Origin: Pilatotrama ljubarskyi | Lineage: Eukaryota > Basidiomycota > Agaricomycetes > Polyporales > Polyporaceae | Length of the DNA: 64,000 nucleotides | Assembly (NCBI GenBank): GCA_022385805.1 | Contig: MU277766.1 | Location: 4,051 to 68,050, forward strand | Reading direction: 5' to 3' | Part shown: piece after piece, positions 47,693-60,400 of the stretch | Layout: every line of letters begins with the position of its first letter | Numbering within the stretch: the first letter of the stretch is position 1 | Translations under genes and position numbers: made by a program | The notes under the pieces: generated by a model | Seen by the model: the letters and a program-made list of their open reading frames with translations, nothing else | The model's database searches: none | Told to the model about the DNA's origin: nothing

Positions 47693-48507
47693 CTATGTAC
47701 CATCTCCTCTCCTGAGTCGGTTGAACTTGGGCAGCATCTCCCGGAGATAATCCGCGTGCTTTCTGCGTAGGTCCATCTCCTGCACCTTTCCCCGGCCGCT
47801 CCAAATACGACGCTCGGCGGCGGGCCCGTAGATGACGGTGTACTCGTCCAGCATCTCGTCCTCGGTAGGAACGACAAGCACGCCTGCGCCGATGACACAG
47901 TAGGAGGAGATGCGGAGGGTGTGGTGGACGCGTGCCCGTGTGCAAACCGTGTTGCAGTTCCCGACGGTTGGAGACTCGACACCTAGGAATAGATAGTGAG
48001 AGAGGCACAACCGGACACGGCATCGCCTGGAACGAGACGCGCCTCGCATACGCGGTCGTTCCGGCGATTCGCCTCGGGTAGAATAGCACGAGAAAACACG
48101 CACGACAGCCAATCTCGAAGAGATTATCGTCTCCAATACGCATCACTTCCTTGCGCCTGGTGAAGGTCAGTGCGCGCCAGACTGGTCGCGACAGACGACG
48201 GACCTGTTGACGATGATCGCGCCTTCTTCTATGATGCATCCAGAGCCGATGACAATAGGGCCTGCGATTGCAAAGATGGTCGCCTTAGGATGCACGATGG
48301 TCCCTGTGTCCACGACACGTTACTGGTCTGCATGCGGTGAGTGGATAAGTGGGAGTGATGGGCACCTGCGCCGATGGTGATGTCGCCTTTGAGCTCGACA
48401 TCCTGGCAGACGACGGCCTTTGAGTGGATCGTGAACTTGTCTCGTCTGTGCTGCTCCCGTCAACAGAAGTAAGGGGGCGAGAGCAAAAGCATGTACATTG
48501 GGGGCAT
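47693..48507 (-). CDS. Dynactin subunit p27 (DCTN6-like)
   Basis: Five exons: complement(join(47693..47982, 48104..48156, 48204..48303, 48366..48445, 48497..48507)), 177 aa. The protein is a left-handed beta-helix of hexapeptide repeats ([70 protein letters not shown]), followed by [16 protein letters not shown] and a helix ([14 protein letters not shown]), all as in p27. It belongs to the pointed-end complex of dynactin, which helps dynein carry cargo along microtubules. Exon 1 has only 11 nt (MPP plus two bases); I chose it because the 51-nt intron restores the frame into [15 protein letters not shown]. Confidence 0.88.
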
Positions 48508-48996
48508 GCGGTACTACGTCGGTGGCGGTTGTGGTCAGAGCGGACGGAAGTGATCCTGAAGCGTGGTGGCGGGTGGAGGTGCTTGCGAACGATCAGCCAA
48601 CGCTACATCGCACGGCCCAAGCAGACGCAGAGTATTGTCCTGCTCGTTGTCGACGAGCGTGGCGACGACGAGGAGAGTGCGAGACAAAAAGGCGGGAGAG
48701 AAAGAAAGATATCGAGCCTCGTGGACGGCGAGTGGGAAATCACACTCCGCCTGGCCGCACCCGCTCTGAGTCTGACGTTGCGCCCGCCGTCGTCCTCATC
48801 CTCCCTCCCGTCTTCCTCGTCCCCCGCCTCGCTCTCCACACTCTCTCCCTCGCTTGCCGAGCCCGCTCGTCTCAGATACCCCTTCCCGCTCGCCCGCCGG
48901 GCCCTCCGGTCTCGCTGGTCTCCGTCTCTGTCTCTGTATCTTTCCGTCTGGTCTCTGCTCTGCTGCTTTCTCTCGATCTCTCGTCCCCTCCGCGCT
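48508..48996. promoter_or_regulatory. Divergent promoter, p27 / BTB-CAP-Gly
   Basis: 489 bp separate the start codons. The half next to the BTB-CAP-Gly gene is very CT-rich (about 48785-48990). No specific site was identified. Confidence 0.35.
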
Positions 48997-51900
48997 ATGG
49001 CCCCGACCGCGACGACTACTCCGCCAGGCCTCCAAGAGGCGACTCGCAACTCGACCACCCACTGGCAGGACGACCTCCAGTCGCTCTTCGATCACGCGAA
49101 GGAACGCTTCGCAGACGTCGTCTGGGAGCTCCAGAGCGACTCTGCTGCCGGAGTAGAAGAGGTCTGGGGCCATAAAGGTCTGTCCGCCGTCTCTCCTTCG
49201 CGTTTGCGCACGTCTCCTCGTCTCTGTCGCTTTCCCCGGGTTGCGTTTGCTGCCGATGGACTCGTGCTGGATGCACGGCACGTCCGGGAGAGAAAGACGG
49301 GCGAGCTGATCGATCTGCATGATCAGCATGACTGACCGTCGTTGTGTGTGATGTTCCAGCCGTCGTGTACGCCCGTGCGCCGCCGTCGTTCCAAGCCCGA
49401 TATTTCCAGTTCAAGCCGCCGCCTGCGACGTCGCCAGTTCCGTATTCCTCTTCTCCGACGGGCACGCTTCCTGCCCAGTCCGCACTCTCCTTATCCCTTG
49501 GCATCGACTTTTCCTCTCCCTCCCGCTCGCCTTCCCCCGCTCCTTACCGTACATCCTCTCCCGCACCGTCTACCAACACAGGTGCGCTCCTCCGCCTTCC
49601 CACCAACATCAACCCCGCCCTCTTCTCCAATGAGCTCGAATACCTCTACACGGGCAAGGGCCTCGGACAGGCCTTCGAGTTCCTTTTCGATACCACAGAT
49701 AGCTCCGAGGAGGGCGACGGCGACGAAGCTCGGATCGACAAGCTCCGCAAAGACTTCGTCTTCATGTGGCGCTCTCGCCTCTACTCCGATGTCCGTATCG
49801 CACTCACCGGTAACTTCTCCTCCACCAACCACGAGAGCACGACCGCCGTCTTCTCCTCCCACCGCTTCATCCTCGTCTCCCGCGTCCCTTACTTCAATAC
49901 GCAACTCCTCCAGTGGGGCGTCAAACATACTCCCGGCGAGCCGCTGACCCTCACCCTTCCCTCTCCTCCGTTTACCCCTGCTTCCCTCCACTTCACCCTC
50001 GGCTTCATTTATACCGGCACCCTCGTCTTTTCCCATCGTACCTTTGACCTCGACACCGCCTTCCATATCATGCGTTCCGCGACCTACCTCTCTCTCGACA
50101 CCCTCTACGACGAGATTCAGGCGCGCATCGTCCAGGAGATGATGCACGGACTGTTCCATGCCTTCCTGGAGTTCTCCGAATACGAGGCCATCACCGAGGG
50201 CAAGTGGGGGACCGGGGGCTGTCGTTGTCGCCAATGCGCCCGCCGCGCCCCTCGCGTACTGGAGTTTTCCGTCCTTGACGATGTGAAGAACCCGCATCTG
50301 GAGCGTGGTGCACGGCGCGCCCTCGTAGGCCTCTTCGGCGAAGGCTGGTGCACTTCCGAATTCGCCGCCCTTCCCCAGAAGACGCGCGATGCGCTGCTGA
50401 AAGGTCTCGGCAAACGCACTACGCCACAGAACGTGTTCCCCCTTCTACAAGCCGCCCAAGCCGCCCTCAAGAAACTTGACAACGTCATTGACAGCTGGGC
50501 GGAGACCGTGCGGGAGATGGTTCTAGCTGCTCGCAAGACCATCGACGACGTGGTTGCCTCTCAGGCGGCCGAGTGCTTCGAGCAGTCTGAGTGGCTCGAG
50601 ATCATGGAAGCTGACGGCGTTCGGTTTGAGGATGGCGAGAAAGTTGAAATGTTCTTGGAGTCAATGCGCCGAGGTCTCAACGAGAAGAATGCTGCAATGG
50701 CATACGAGGTGCGTCCACTCTCGAGCCTCACTACAGTCATCTAGCTCACGCCTCCTACAGGCTCTCGTTGACTTGGTGCTGTTACGGCCACACCCTACCG
50801 ACCCGGAGGCGGCGATGCTATCTTCCACATCTCATGTGCGCGTGCAGGTTGAACAAGCGCGGATGGATATCATTCGCTATATCCGACGGCGCTGGCTCAC
50901 CATCAAGCAGGATGACGGCTTCGCCGGCCTCGAGCCCTGGGCGGCCAAAGAAATCGCGAGCGGTGAGGGCAGGTTCCTGAATGAAGAAGCGGATTGAAAC
51001 TCATGCTCTTTGCAGAATTGGAACTCAAAGACGAGATGGAACTACTCATGCCCACGACACCCTCGTCGACTGCTCGAGGTGGTAGGCTCACCGTCCGGAA
51101 CGGTCCGGTCTCGAAGGTGGAGGATTCCGACACCGTCAGTATGCACTCTACCCGGAGCGCGGCCCCCAGCCGACGAGCTGCAGATCCACTCAAGTCCTCG
51201 GCCGCCTCCGTCCGGTCACTCGCTCGCAGCACGCACTTCACGGCGACGCGTGTCACGACAACCACGATCTCCCGGCGCGTGCCGCTCTCGCCAGGCAGTC
51301 TGCGACCAGATTCCAAGCTTACCCCTGCACATTCCACCCCGTCGCCCTCCATGCGTGGTAGCGTTGCCGACGCCGATCGCGCCAAGAGTCCTCTATCCCC
51401 TAGCCCCAGTCCGGTGTCCCGGAATAGCGTCTCCACGGCAAGCGTGCGGAAGTCATCTACCCCATCGCTGCATTCGAACGCCGAAAGGTTCCCGCGACCC
51501 AAGTCCGTCGCAGCGTCTGTCAAATCCACCCGCTCGACCACTTCCACCATTCGGAGAGTGGCTGCAGGCCCATCCACTCTCCGTCCTCCCTCAGCCGTGT
51601 CGCGGCCCTCGTCGACTCTGTCGACTGCCTCCACGAGCGAGAATTCTACAGCGTTCGAGACGGCACGTTCGGAGCTCACTCCGAGCAGTGTGGGTCGAAC
51701 ACGACGTGGCTCTGCTGCTTCGTCGGTGTCGGCGGCCAGTGTCCGGACCACGGGCACGTCTACACCACGGACATCCAGGAGGCCACCATCTGTCGCGTCC
51801 AAAACCACGTCCTCGGTCAGCAGAAGGCCGCCGACGTCACTGCCAGAACCGCCGAAGCTGAGCCCAATGGCCAAGCGCACGGCATCATCCGCTTCCGTCC

Positions 51901-52670
51901 GTTCTACCGTCTCGACGAAATCCACCGCAACACGAAAGTCGGTCGCTCGGACACCCTCCGGTACGGGCACGCCACCCTCAAAGCCTGCTACGCCTTCAAA
52001 TCCTGGCGGCAAGCCTCTTCCACCAGAACATGATGAGAACGGCGCGGGCGGGACGATTAAGGCCAAGTCGAAGCCTGCATCATCTGTGACCAGCGAGAAG
52101 CAGCTAAGCGTAGCATCGTCAACGAGCACGTCTACCCTCAAACGGAAAAGCTCATCGGACACCATTCGGGAGCCTTCCACAGAGCAAGCACCAAGGCAAC
52201 CACGGGGTGCGACGCTCGACATAGGGATTCCGTGCATAATCTCGTCGAAGAAGGCTCGTTTCCGCGCTTATGCGCGGTACATCGGCGAAGTGGAGGGCGA
52301 GGTCGGGCCCTGGGTCGGCGTCGAAGTGCCGCTCAACGACGCGTGGCCGGGCGACAAGCTCGACGGGCGACAATGGCATGACGGGACCTGGGGCGGGATA
52401 CGTTACTTTGATATTGGCGCCGCATCGGAGTGGGAGTTCGGCCAGGATACCACCGCGCGGCGGAGACGGAACGAGTGGCTGAGCACGCTTGGGAAGGACC
52501 CCAAGGGCAGCCTGAAGCGCGAAGGCGACCAACTGAGCATCGAGCGGGCGAAGCGCCTGCGGAGCGTGTCGCCTGCTGTGTCGGACATGTCTACGTCGGA
52601 GTCTAGGGGTCTTTTCGTGAGGCCACAGCAAGTGCTCTATGTCGTGGATGCGGTCGGTACAGATCTCTGA
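48997..52670 (+). CDS. BTB/POZ protein with a C-terminal CAP-Gly domain
   Basis: Four exons: join(48997..49177, 49360..50708, 50761..50962, 51016..52670), 1,128 aa. A BTB fold spans about 190-330 (SRLYSDVRIALTG, VFSSHRFILVSRVPYF, TLGFIYTGTLVFS), followed by helices with a possible zinc site (GCRCRQCARR). A Ser/Thr/Pro-rich basic linker of about 350 residues follows. Near 983-1060 there is a CAP-Gly-like domain (ARYIGEVEGEVGPWVGVEV, GDKLDGRQWHDGTWGGIRYF), the module that binds microtubule plus ends and EB1/tubulin tails. The signature GKNDG is replaced by GDKLDG with a short insert, so affinity may differ. BTB usually mediates dimerisation or Cul3 binding. The combination suggests a microtubule-linked adaptor. 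Confidence 0.85.
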
Positions 52671-53289
52671 GCTGTGCCCCTCTGTCCAGACAGCCTTCGC
52701 CTACCAGGCATACAGTCGTTCGTGCGAGTCATGGCCGTCCCAGTGTACCGCCGACAACACCAGCCTTCACCTACTCACCAGGACGTTCCGGGTGCCGTTT
52801 CCATCTCCGTCACAGAGACTTGACCTCCACTTATACCATGGGAATACATTTGCGTCGTGTCACAGCCGTAGGTATAGCTAGCTACCGGGGACTCCATTTT
52901 TCACTGCTGTTCACTGCGTGTTTGTTATCATTTACCTCCCTGCTCGGTACACAACACTCATTTAGTCGACTTAATCATGTATGGAACAACATCTTTCTAA
53001 CCGTTCTCCTGCTCAAATGATACAGGACAGACGCGGCCGTCGGCCGACGTGCTCTCGTGAGTTACATCGAGACAATTTCACTCAACACCTCTGTAAGCGG
53101 TGCAGAACACGATCGAACGAGAAGAAGCGATTTCATCGACATACGTATGTAACTCCATCGGTAACTCAGCATGCACATGAGCGGTTGTGGTATGTTAGGT
53201 ATTTGGTGATGTTGTAGTGCGTGGCACGCTAGACATGGCGATTATACTACAGTACTATATTGCAACACAAGCTCGCCGTCCCCGCCCGT
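52671..53289. other. Intergenic, nothing recognised
   Basis: AT-richer than the flanks. No gene, RNA or clear repeat. Confidence 0.35.
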
Positions 53290-53892
53290 CTACTCAACGT
53301 CCTGGTCAATGACCTTCGGAGTAGTCGCGCCCTTGATCCTGAGACGACGCTTCTTAGAGACCGGTTCTCCCGTGGTCTTGTCGAATCGAGACTTCTTTAT
53401 ATCGTTTCGACAGATTAGAGGGGGACCCTGCTCGCATCGTCCGGGGACGACGCGCTCCGGATGGCGTGCGTTCTTCATCGCCTCGTCTTCAGTTATCCGT
53501 ACGAAACGGAGCGTCTTCTCGCGCCATCGGCGCTGTAGCGCGAGCAGGACCGACTTGTTGAGCTTCGAAAGATTTTTGAACGGCAGCGTCTTCGGCCATC
53601 CGACCAACTGGGCCCGTCGCCGCACATAGACATACTTATGGTAGGTCTTCATCGTCCAGTGCATGGCAGCGGACTTGTCGCCAGACACCTCGCCTGTAAA
53701 GGAAGCACGAACGCTCAGATCCAAGCGAACCAGTACACGAACGGACGACTCACGCAAATCTTTTCGCATCCAATGCCTGAGACTCCCACGCAGCGCCTGC
53801 ACCCTCCCTGCATACGCTCCCTTACGTCCGTTCTTAGCCGCGTGCATGAGGGTGATCTGTGCGGGATCAGAGTGAATGTCTGAGGGGGACAT
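53290..53892 (-). CDS. Uncharacterised basidiomycete protein (GWP motif family)
   Basis: Two exons: complement(join(53290..53693, 53754..53892)), 180 aa from the first in-frame ATG. The frame is open upstream to 54075 but without an ATG, so a further 5' exon may exist. The 60-nt intron (GTGAGT...TTACAG) is in frame. The central part, HWTMKTYHKYVYVRR then LVGWPKTLPFKNLSKL, followed by FVRITEDEAMKNA and a basic tail (SKKRRLRIKG), resembles a repeated family of hypothetical proteins in agaricomycetes. No function is known. Confidence 0.5.
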   Translation of the reverse strand: MSPSDIHSDPAQITLMHAAKNGRKGAYAGRVQALRGSLRHWMRKDLRESSVRVLVRLDLSVRASFTGEVSGDKSAAMHWTMKTYHKYVYVRRRAQLVGWPKTLPFKNLSKLNKSVLLALQRRWREKTLRFVRITEDEAMKNARHPERVVPGRCEQGPPLICRNDIKKSRFDKTTGEPVSKKRRLRIKGATTPKVIDQDVE

Positions 53893-54766
53893 GCAGGAGG
53901 AGTCTACGCACGCTCGGAGAATATAGGCGAAGACTGGGAATGGATGGAAGTCAAACGGAGCGTCGCCGAGGGCGGGGAGTAGTGTCGACGACGAGCAGTG
54001 GTCGACGGCCGAATTTATCTGCCCTGCCGGCGCAGTTTCGAGCCCGCCTGACCAGCAGCGCTGCAGCTCTGACAAGTCGCAAGTACGCCGCGCGAGCTTA
54101 TTTGGCCTGTCGACGCGTCACCCTTCACTCGCGCATCGACGAGAGCGACGGGCACGGAATAGCGGAGACCCTGGCTCAATTTACCCCAAGCGATTCGAAT
54201 CGTCAGGCTTTCACGTTCTGAGAGCCCAACAATTGGCTCGCCAAGTCTCAACCACTGGCCGCACAGACGTCCGCCCTTCGAGGACAATTGGACCCGAAAG
54301 ACGCAGGCGCACAAGCAGGTAAACCTGCGCGATCGCTGTCCAGGCGCAATCGCGCCAGTCTTTCCCCAAGGCTCTTGTTTGAGGTATAACAGGCGGTAGG
54401 TTCTCAGCGGAGGCTCTGACATCGAAGCTCTTGAGTTTTGCCCCATCTGCGCCGCCAAAATCGCGGCGTGCCCCGTGGCTGTGAAGGAGTCGCGACGGCT
54501 ATGGCATCTCGCATTGACTCGCTTATGCCTCACGTGTATGCCTGCGCGGTCTAAAAGTCAAACGGTACCGTGGAGCGGGCCGAGTGACATAGCACTCACC
54601 GCTTGTGCGACGGCTATGCCATTCTGTGATCCACCTGAGCACATGTATTGCATGTGCACCGCACGCACAAAGGAAGACCGTGATGGACGATCATAGCAAT
54701 AATACCTCTATTCCTAAACATAACTATGACAGACAAACCGGAGTATGGGTGCGTCCGCAGCCAGAA
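53893..54766. other. Intergenic, possible missing 5' exon of the preceding gene
   Basis: Positions 53893-54075 continue the open frame of the GWP-motif gene on the minus strand. Beyond that nothing is recognised. Confidence 0.3.
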
Positions 54767-56429
54767 TCAGTTGAGCGAGATCTCTTCGGTCTCGCCGAGA
54801 TCGTCGTCGCCTGTGTCATTGGGACTCGCAGGAGACCGCTCCTTGTCGACAGGCGGTGGGGGCGGTACTTCCACGGCAGAAGGCGCCACCATGCCCACCG
54901 TCGTTAACTCCGCTTCTTCATTCTTATCCTCTTCGGCGTCTTCGGGTTTTGGCGAGGGCGGTAGAGGGGCTTCAGCAGTGGCCTGGGACGCTTCCGAAGG
55001 TGCCGTGGTAGAGGTCTGGGGTATAGAGGGAACCGGCGGCACCGGCTGCGTCGGGCTTGGGGACGGGAAGCGGAAGTTCTTGCTCATGGTGCCTTTGCGA
55101 GTACGCCCCAAGCGCTGCGCATCCTCGTCCTCGTCTTCTCCTTCGTCGGGCGGTGATTCCGCTTCCTCGGGAATCCTCTCTGCAGCCGCACGTTCGGCAG
55201 ACTGAGACGGAGAGGAAACGGGAGGGGACGCCGAGACAACACGCTGCGGCGGCATTGACTGACGATTTGCGGCATGTTTTTGCTGCGTGGGCGATGAGGT
55301 AGAGCTGCGTTGTGAGGACGACGGTAGGTTGGCTTGCGACATGGACTGAGGACGGTAGTGCGAAGGGGCCGCCGGATTCTCTCCAAGATAGAACGGGCGA
55401 ATGGGCATCATTCTGCGCGCAGTTCAGTACGACACTCAGGAGGAACTACGATGTGTGCTTCGGACGTACTTCTTCTCAGCATGACATGCAAGAATCCAGT
55501 GCGGCTGAACGACGGGTATGCTCAGCTGGAGCGCCTTTTGGTATTCGACTCCGGGGCCGGTGATGATGCTACCGGACGCCTGGGCGCCGCTGGGGGTTGC
55601 AGCAGGGGTAGTGCATACAAAGTGAGTAGTGTCGATCTGGATCTTGTCGCTCCACTTCGCGCCCATCTCGCGCAAGGCCATTTTGGCATTCTCGAGCAAG
55701 ACTTCGTCCTCGACGGTGCCGAAGCAGACGGAGATGCCAGAGGTATCCGACATGGTGTGCGTGCGGACACGGAGCACATTCGAGGGGTATACGCCGGCGG
55801 TAGTGCGCAGAACGAGCTGGAAGGTGTATTCCGTGTCCAGTTGAAGGCCAGAGACCTTGGTCGACGTATTCGTGAGCGGGGAAGGGATGGCGGCAACGCG
55901 CTGACGGTCGCGGTACAGGTCGAGCGAGCGGAGCTTGGCCGTTGCGAGTTCCAGACGAGGCCACTCGAGAGTCACCGACGTTTGCGTTACGTTGCGGAGC
56001 TGGGGTGATTATGGCAATTGTAGACGAGCGATGCATTGACGACGTCAGGACATACCTGTAAGTTGGGTGGCTCGGGAACGCGGGTGCCAAACTCCTCGAG
56101 TATATCGTCCTGTAGAGTCCAGAACTCCGCCTCTCTCCGCTTCTCCTCAGTGACGTTTCGCTGGACGGAGATATTGACGATGGAGCCGGTGGACACCCCG
56201 GGAGGGAGCAGGAGAGAGGGAAATTCGATGAGATGGGCCCGTTCGCCGAGAAGGATCTGTTACGACAGGTGAGAGACTGGTACAGAGACTGGCCGGGAGT
56301 TACTGACGGCCATCCCAGCATCTGTGGGCGCATCCTGGTGGTCAATAGAGAGACGCGTCCAAGGCGACAAGGCTGGTGCGCACCGAGCTTGCCAACGGTG
56401 AACATGAAGCTGTCCTGGGATACGACCAT
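54767..56429 (-). CDS. CHS5: Chitin biosynthesis protein Chs5 (exomer scaffold)
   Basis: Five exons: complement(join(54767..55412, 55470..55999, 56056..56256, 56308..56321, 56384..56429)), 478 aa. Chs5 forms the exomer core that carries chitin synthase from the trans-Golgi to the cell surface. The N-terminal dimerising segment (FTVGKLDAGMAILLGERAHL) is rebuilt only if a 14-nt exon is included. An FN3 domain (about 85-170: SVTLEWPRLELATAKLRSL) and a BRCT domain (about 171-265: GISVCFGTVEDEVLLENA, VVQPHWILACHAEKK) follow. The C-terminal half is Pro/Glu/Ser-rich and acidic, as in other Chs5 proteins. The start is MVVSQDSFMFTVGK, in better ATG context than the second Met. Confidence 0.92.
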
Positions 56430-57489
56430 CTTGGCGGCAGAGAGCGAGCAGATGGAGCGGCTTGGGTGAGTTCGAGAGCGTCGAGGATGGCGGACGAGTA
56501 CGACTCCGTCCAAGTTCAAGTCACAGCGGTGGCGGTCCGCCAACGACCACTACGAGGAGGCCTGCACGTGACTGGACAGAGCGCAGCCAAACAGAGCCAA
56601 ACTCGACGCCGAGCTCCCAAGACGATGCAAAAGAAAGCACGCTTACGGACTACGCCGCTCTCGCGTTGCGCTCTCTCATGGCTTGGCTCGACATTCACCC
56701 GCCTCGTCCAGATCACCCGGGCCTCGCTCTGGTTCTCTTCAGGCTTTCCGCTCTCAATCCGTCTTCGTTTCTGGACTGGCTACATAGCCATATGATATTC
56801 TTATGACCATCCAGCTCCGCTGGCTTGAAGGCGATGTCACTCCCCATGCTAGCAAGCGCTCTCCCCTTCGCAGGAGTGGACGGACGCTCCGAGGGCTAAC
56901 CCTCGTCAGTACCTCTTCTCGACTTCCTGGCCTTAGCCGGAGATCCCGCATCTCACAATTACCCTGCTGTTGGTGCTCCTCCATGCCGAAGTGCACTGAG
57001 GTGGGCCACAGAGTCCCTTTGCTCAGGATCTCGCCCTCACCTGCAGCCACTGGCACCATCGGTTCTGAGGAATGGAAACTGGGCCGCAACGTCACTGAGC
57101 AATACCATCGGGCGATTATGGCGGACTTCTAGGGCATATACGGCTAGTAAGCAGTGTCGTTTGTCGTTTACTCGAGTGAAGCCAGTACATTAAACAACAA
57201 ACAGGTCCTCGCTGCCGTTGGCACCGTCGCTCTCCCCCGTTCCGGTCTCCTAGGTAGCGCAGCGTACCTCACATCGAGCGGAGCGCGCTCCCACTCGTAC
57301 AGCTACTCAGTGACATCTCGGACCGCATCCACCTCCCATGTATGTGTGAGTCACTGAGTCTTGAGCGAACAGTGCGGCTTCCACGAGCCTACAACACGAT
57401 ATCACGTCTCATTATGACGAACGCGCTGAACTGGTACATCAGGCGGGCTTGTCCACCTAGTACAGGAGAGGCACCAAGAAGTCATGGGA
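56430..57489. other. Intergenic, about 1.06 kb, nothing recognised
   Basis: Contains the promoter of CHS5 and the 3' region of the second DUF4470 gene. Open frames are short and without motifs. Confidence 0.35.
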
Positions 57490-60400
57490 CTACATTTTTC
57501 CCGGCGCGACGGTACAGAGAGCCCTATGCTTGCTCCAGTCCAGCCTCTGACACGGCTCAGAACAGTAGAAGACCGCCTTGCAACGGGAGCACCTCTTGAG
57601 ATCCTCACTTCCTTGCGCACACCTACCACATCGTTCGACTGCTGCTGCGCCCATACCAGGGATGCTCCTGTCCGCGTGCAAGGAGTTGCTTGGCGAGCGA
57701 CCACCGCCCCGCCCGAAGTCCTCGGGGAGGACGGGCTCCAGGTACGAGACTGCGAAGAGCGGCGAAAGCGCGATGCGTGTGACGAACGGGGCAAGGCTCT
57801 TCCACGGCTTGACTTGGTGCATCCCCTCCACGTCTCGTCCTCGCCCACAGCTGCATAACGGGTCTCCAGCGGCGATGTCCAGCTCGAGAGGAATCTTCCC
57901 CGCCTTGGCGTACTCGCACTCCGGGCCATGTTTCCAAGTCCGACATCGCTCCGCGAGTGCGGGAAGGAGTTGCTTCCAGGTGCGGACCTCGTCCCCGTAG
58001 ACGCGAATATTCTCGATACCATCGGCCACAACTGCTCTGAACCACGGTCGAATCATGGGCATCAGGGCCTTCGTGAGCGGAAGAACAAAAGCGTCGCAAA
58101 CGACGGTGTGCGCCGCGAGATCGTAGCGGAGCTTGCTGACGAAGAATATCATATCCGACTCTCCGGAAGTCTCGTCGCGCAACGCGAAGACTCTGGCAGG
58201 TGAGCCGCCCTGGATGCCAGTGAAACGGACGAGGATTGCGTGTATAGAGTCCTTCACAAGGCCCAGCCCCTCGAGGGCGCCCTCCTCCCTCATTTTGCGC
58301 TCCCTCCGTGACATCTGGAGACTGACGTGCGGATTGAACCATACAGCGCGGTGCGAGGTGCTCGTGTCCACGGCTGGCATGTGGTCTAGGAAGACCCGGT
58401 GGAGGTTCCAAGAGAAGACTGTAGAGTCGGCGTGTATGACCGGAAAGGGGCTGGACTTCAGACCCCAGACCTTAGGGAATGGCATCGCGACAGGCACAAC
58501 AACCTGGATATCAACGGGAGCGCAATGACTTGTGAGTGTGAAATTGTCGAAAGAGGATGGTGTCTACGTACCTCGATGTAGCCAGACTTCCGAGCGAGCC
58601 GTATCTTTTGCTGTTCGCCGACGACGGGCAGCGGGTACGTCACGTCTTGAGCACGCTTTCCTAGTGCGATGCGCATGGTGAACGGGGATTGTTGAGTAAC
58701 GACTGGCACCGCTCCACCAGAGAAGGTCGCCCTGGAGTCGATGTCCTCGACTAGTAGTCTAGCCGTGAACGAACTGACCATGGCCGCACTAGCGTCCAGC
58801 TCTGCTCGCGCGAACGCCTGCTTCCCGATCTGCGGACCGCCCTGGTCACGAGCCTCGGACGGTACAGTGTTCCTAGATGGAGAGGCTGCGCCAGGAAGAC
58901 GCTCTTCGCGAGCGATGTGGACGTGTTCCGCGTCTGTGAGAGGCGTTGCAAATATAGATAGGCGCAGACCGAGGACGGGGAGAAGGACGGCTGCCGTAGC
59001 TGGCGAAGACTTAACGCAGAGCTCAACGAGGACAGCCCCAGGGTCTTGCACCGGTTGAATCAGCACCCAGGTGGGTACGACGAATGACACGACGATAGGC
59101 GTTTCCGTTACACCCAGATCGCCAGGTGCTTCTTGGACAGCAACTATAGGCGCTCCGACAGCGTCTCTCCCGACTACACGGAGGTTACCCAAAGTGGCGT
59201 CGACGGACTCGAAGCCGCAATCGTAGCTACCTAATCCTCGGATGACACCGTGCAACGGGGGAGTGGGTAGTCTGTCCGTATTATCGCGGAGAGCAACCAA
59301 TTTCTCGCGCGGTACGGTGAGGTAGACCCGGACTACAGGTGGTATGGAGGTCCACTGAGCCAATGGGCCGGAATTCGCGACAAGCGTTTGGCGATATACG
59401 GGGTATGTATGGACGCCGTGCCGATAGAGTTGAGCGGAAAGGTCTTGATGATAGGTGTTGTCAAAGGGAAATCGAGCGCCGGGGCCCGATGAAGCCTCGT
59501 TCAGCTGGACGAGAAAGTCTTCCATCACTCGCGACCACTCGTCGTCAGTGAAGCCATGTCGAGTTTGTATGGAGCGGAGAAAGAAGGCGAATGTCTCCCT
59601 AGTGTAAGTACGAGACAGGACGCGCATCCGAGTGTCCCTATGGCTCGGCTTCAGGAATTGGAAGGGGTCCTCCCCTCCGAAAAGCCGGCAGTAGACGCCG
59701 TACAGGAGTGATGCTAGCTGGGCCGGTTCGAATTCAAGTAGTCGATGCTGCCGGAGGAATGCGGCTCGAGGGTCGGATGTGAGAGGTCGTCGCCAGGTGA
59801 TGATTTCGTGGAATGGTCCTTTGTGGTCGACGTCCTGGCTGGACACAATCAGGAGGTCGTGGATATTGCATGTAGTGGTAAACCCCGAGAGCAACCCAAC
59901 AGGACATAGACCCAGAAGGCAAGCGACAGCACTCAGGTCCGCAGGTAGCATTTCCCTCAGCTGCGTCGTGGGTTCAGAGCACTGTGCAACAAGAGACTCA
60001 GTGTACAGTACACCGGTCCACAGAGTCGAGCTCGATAACAGAGGGATGGTTGCGAGGAGGATATTGAGGATCCCGACGTGGTCGGACAGGTTGGATGTGT
60101 CGATAATGTCGAAGGAGGTCGGCGCATGACGTCCAGAATACTCTGCAGCGCAGAGTTCGAGAGGCTGAGACGTCCAAGGAGCTACAGGAGGGGTGGTGAA
60201 TACCTCACACTTGTCCCATCTGTGTAGAGCATGCGCGACGTTCAACGCCTCTCCCAGGATGAAGCGGATCGTTAGAGCGCTCTCTCCGGGTGTCGACCGC
60301 GCCCGGAAAGCCTTGCACCAGCCTTGGAACTGCGCCTTGGCAGCCGTGACCATGCCTGGTATGTTCGTAGCGACACGGCCCTGTCCAAAGTATGGTGCTA

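Noticed and set aside
54015..54533. 172-codon minus-strand frame upstream of the GWP-motif gene
   Set aside because: Different frame, no motif and no splice link to the supported exons.
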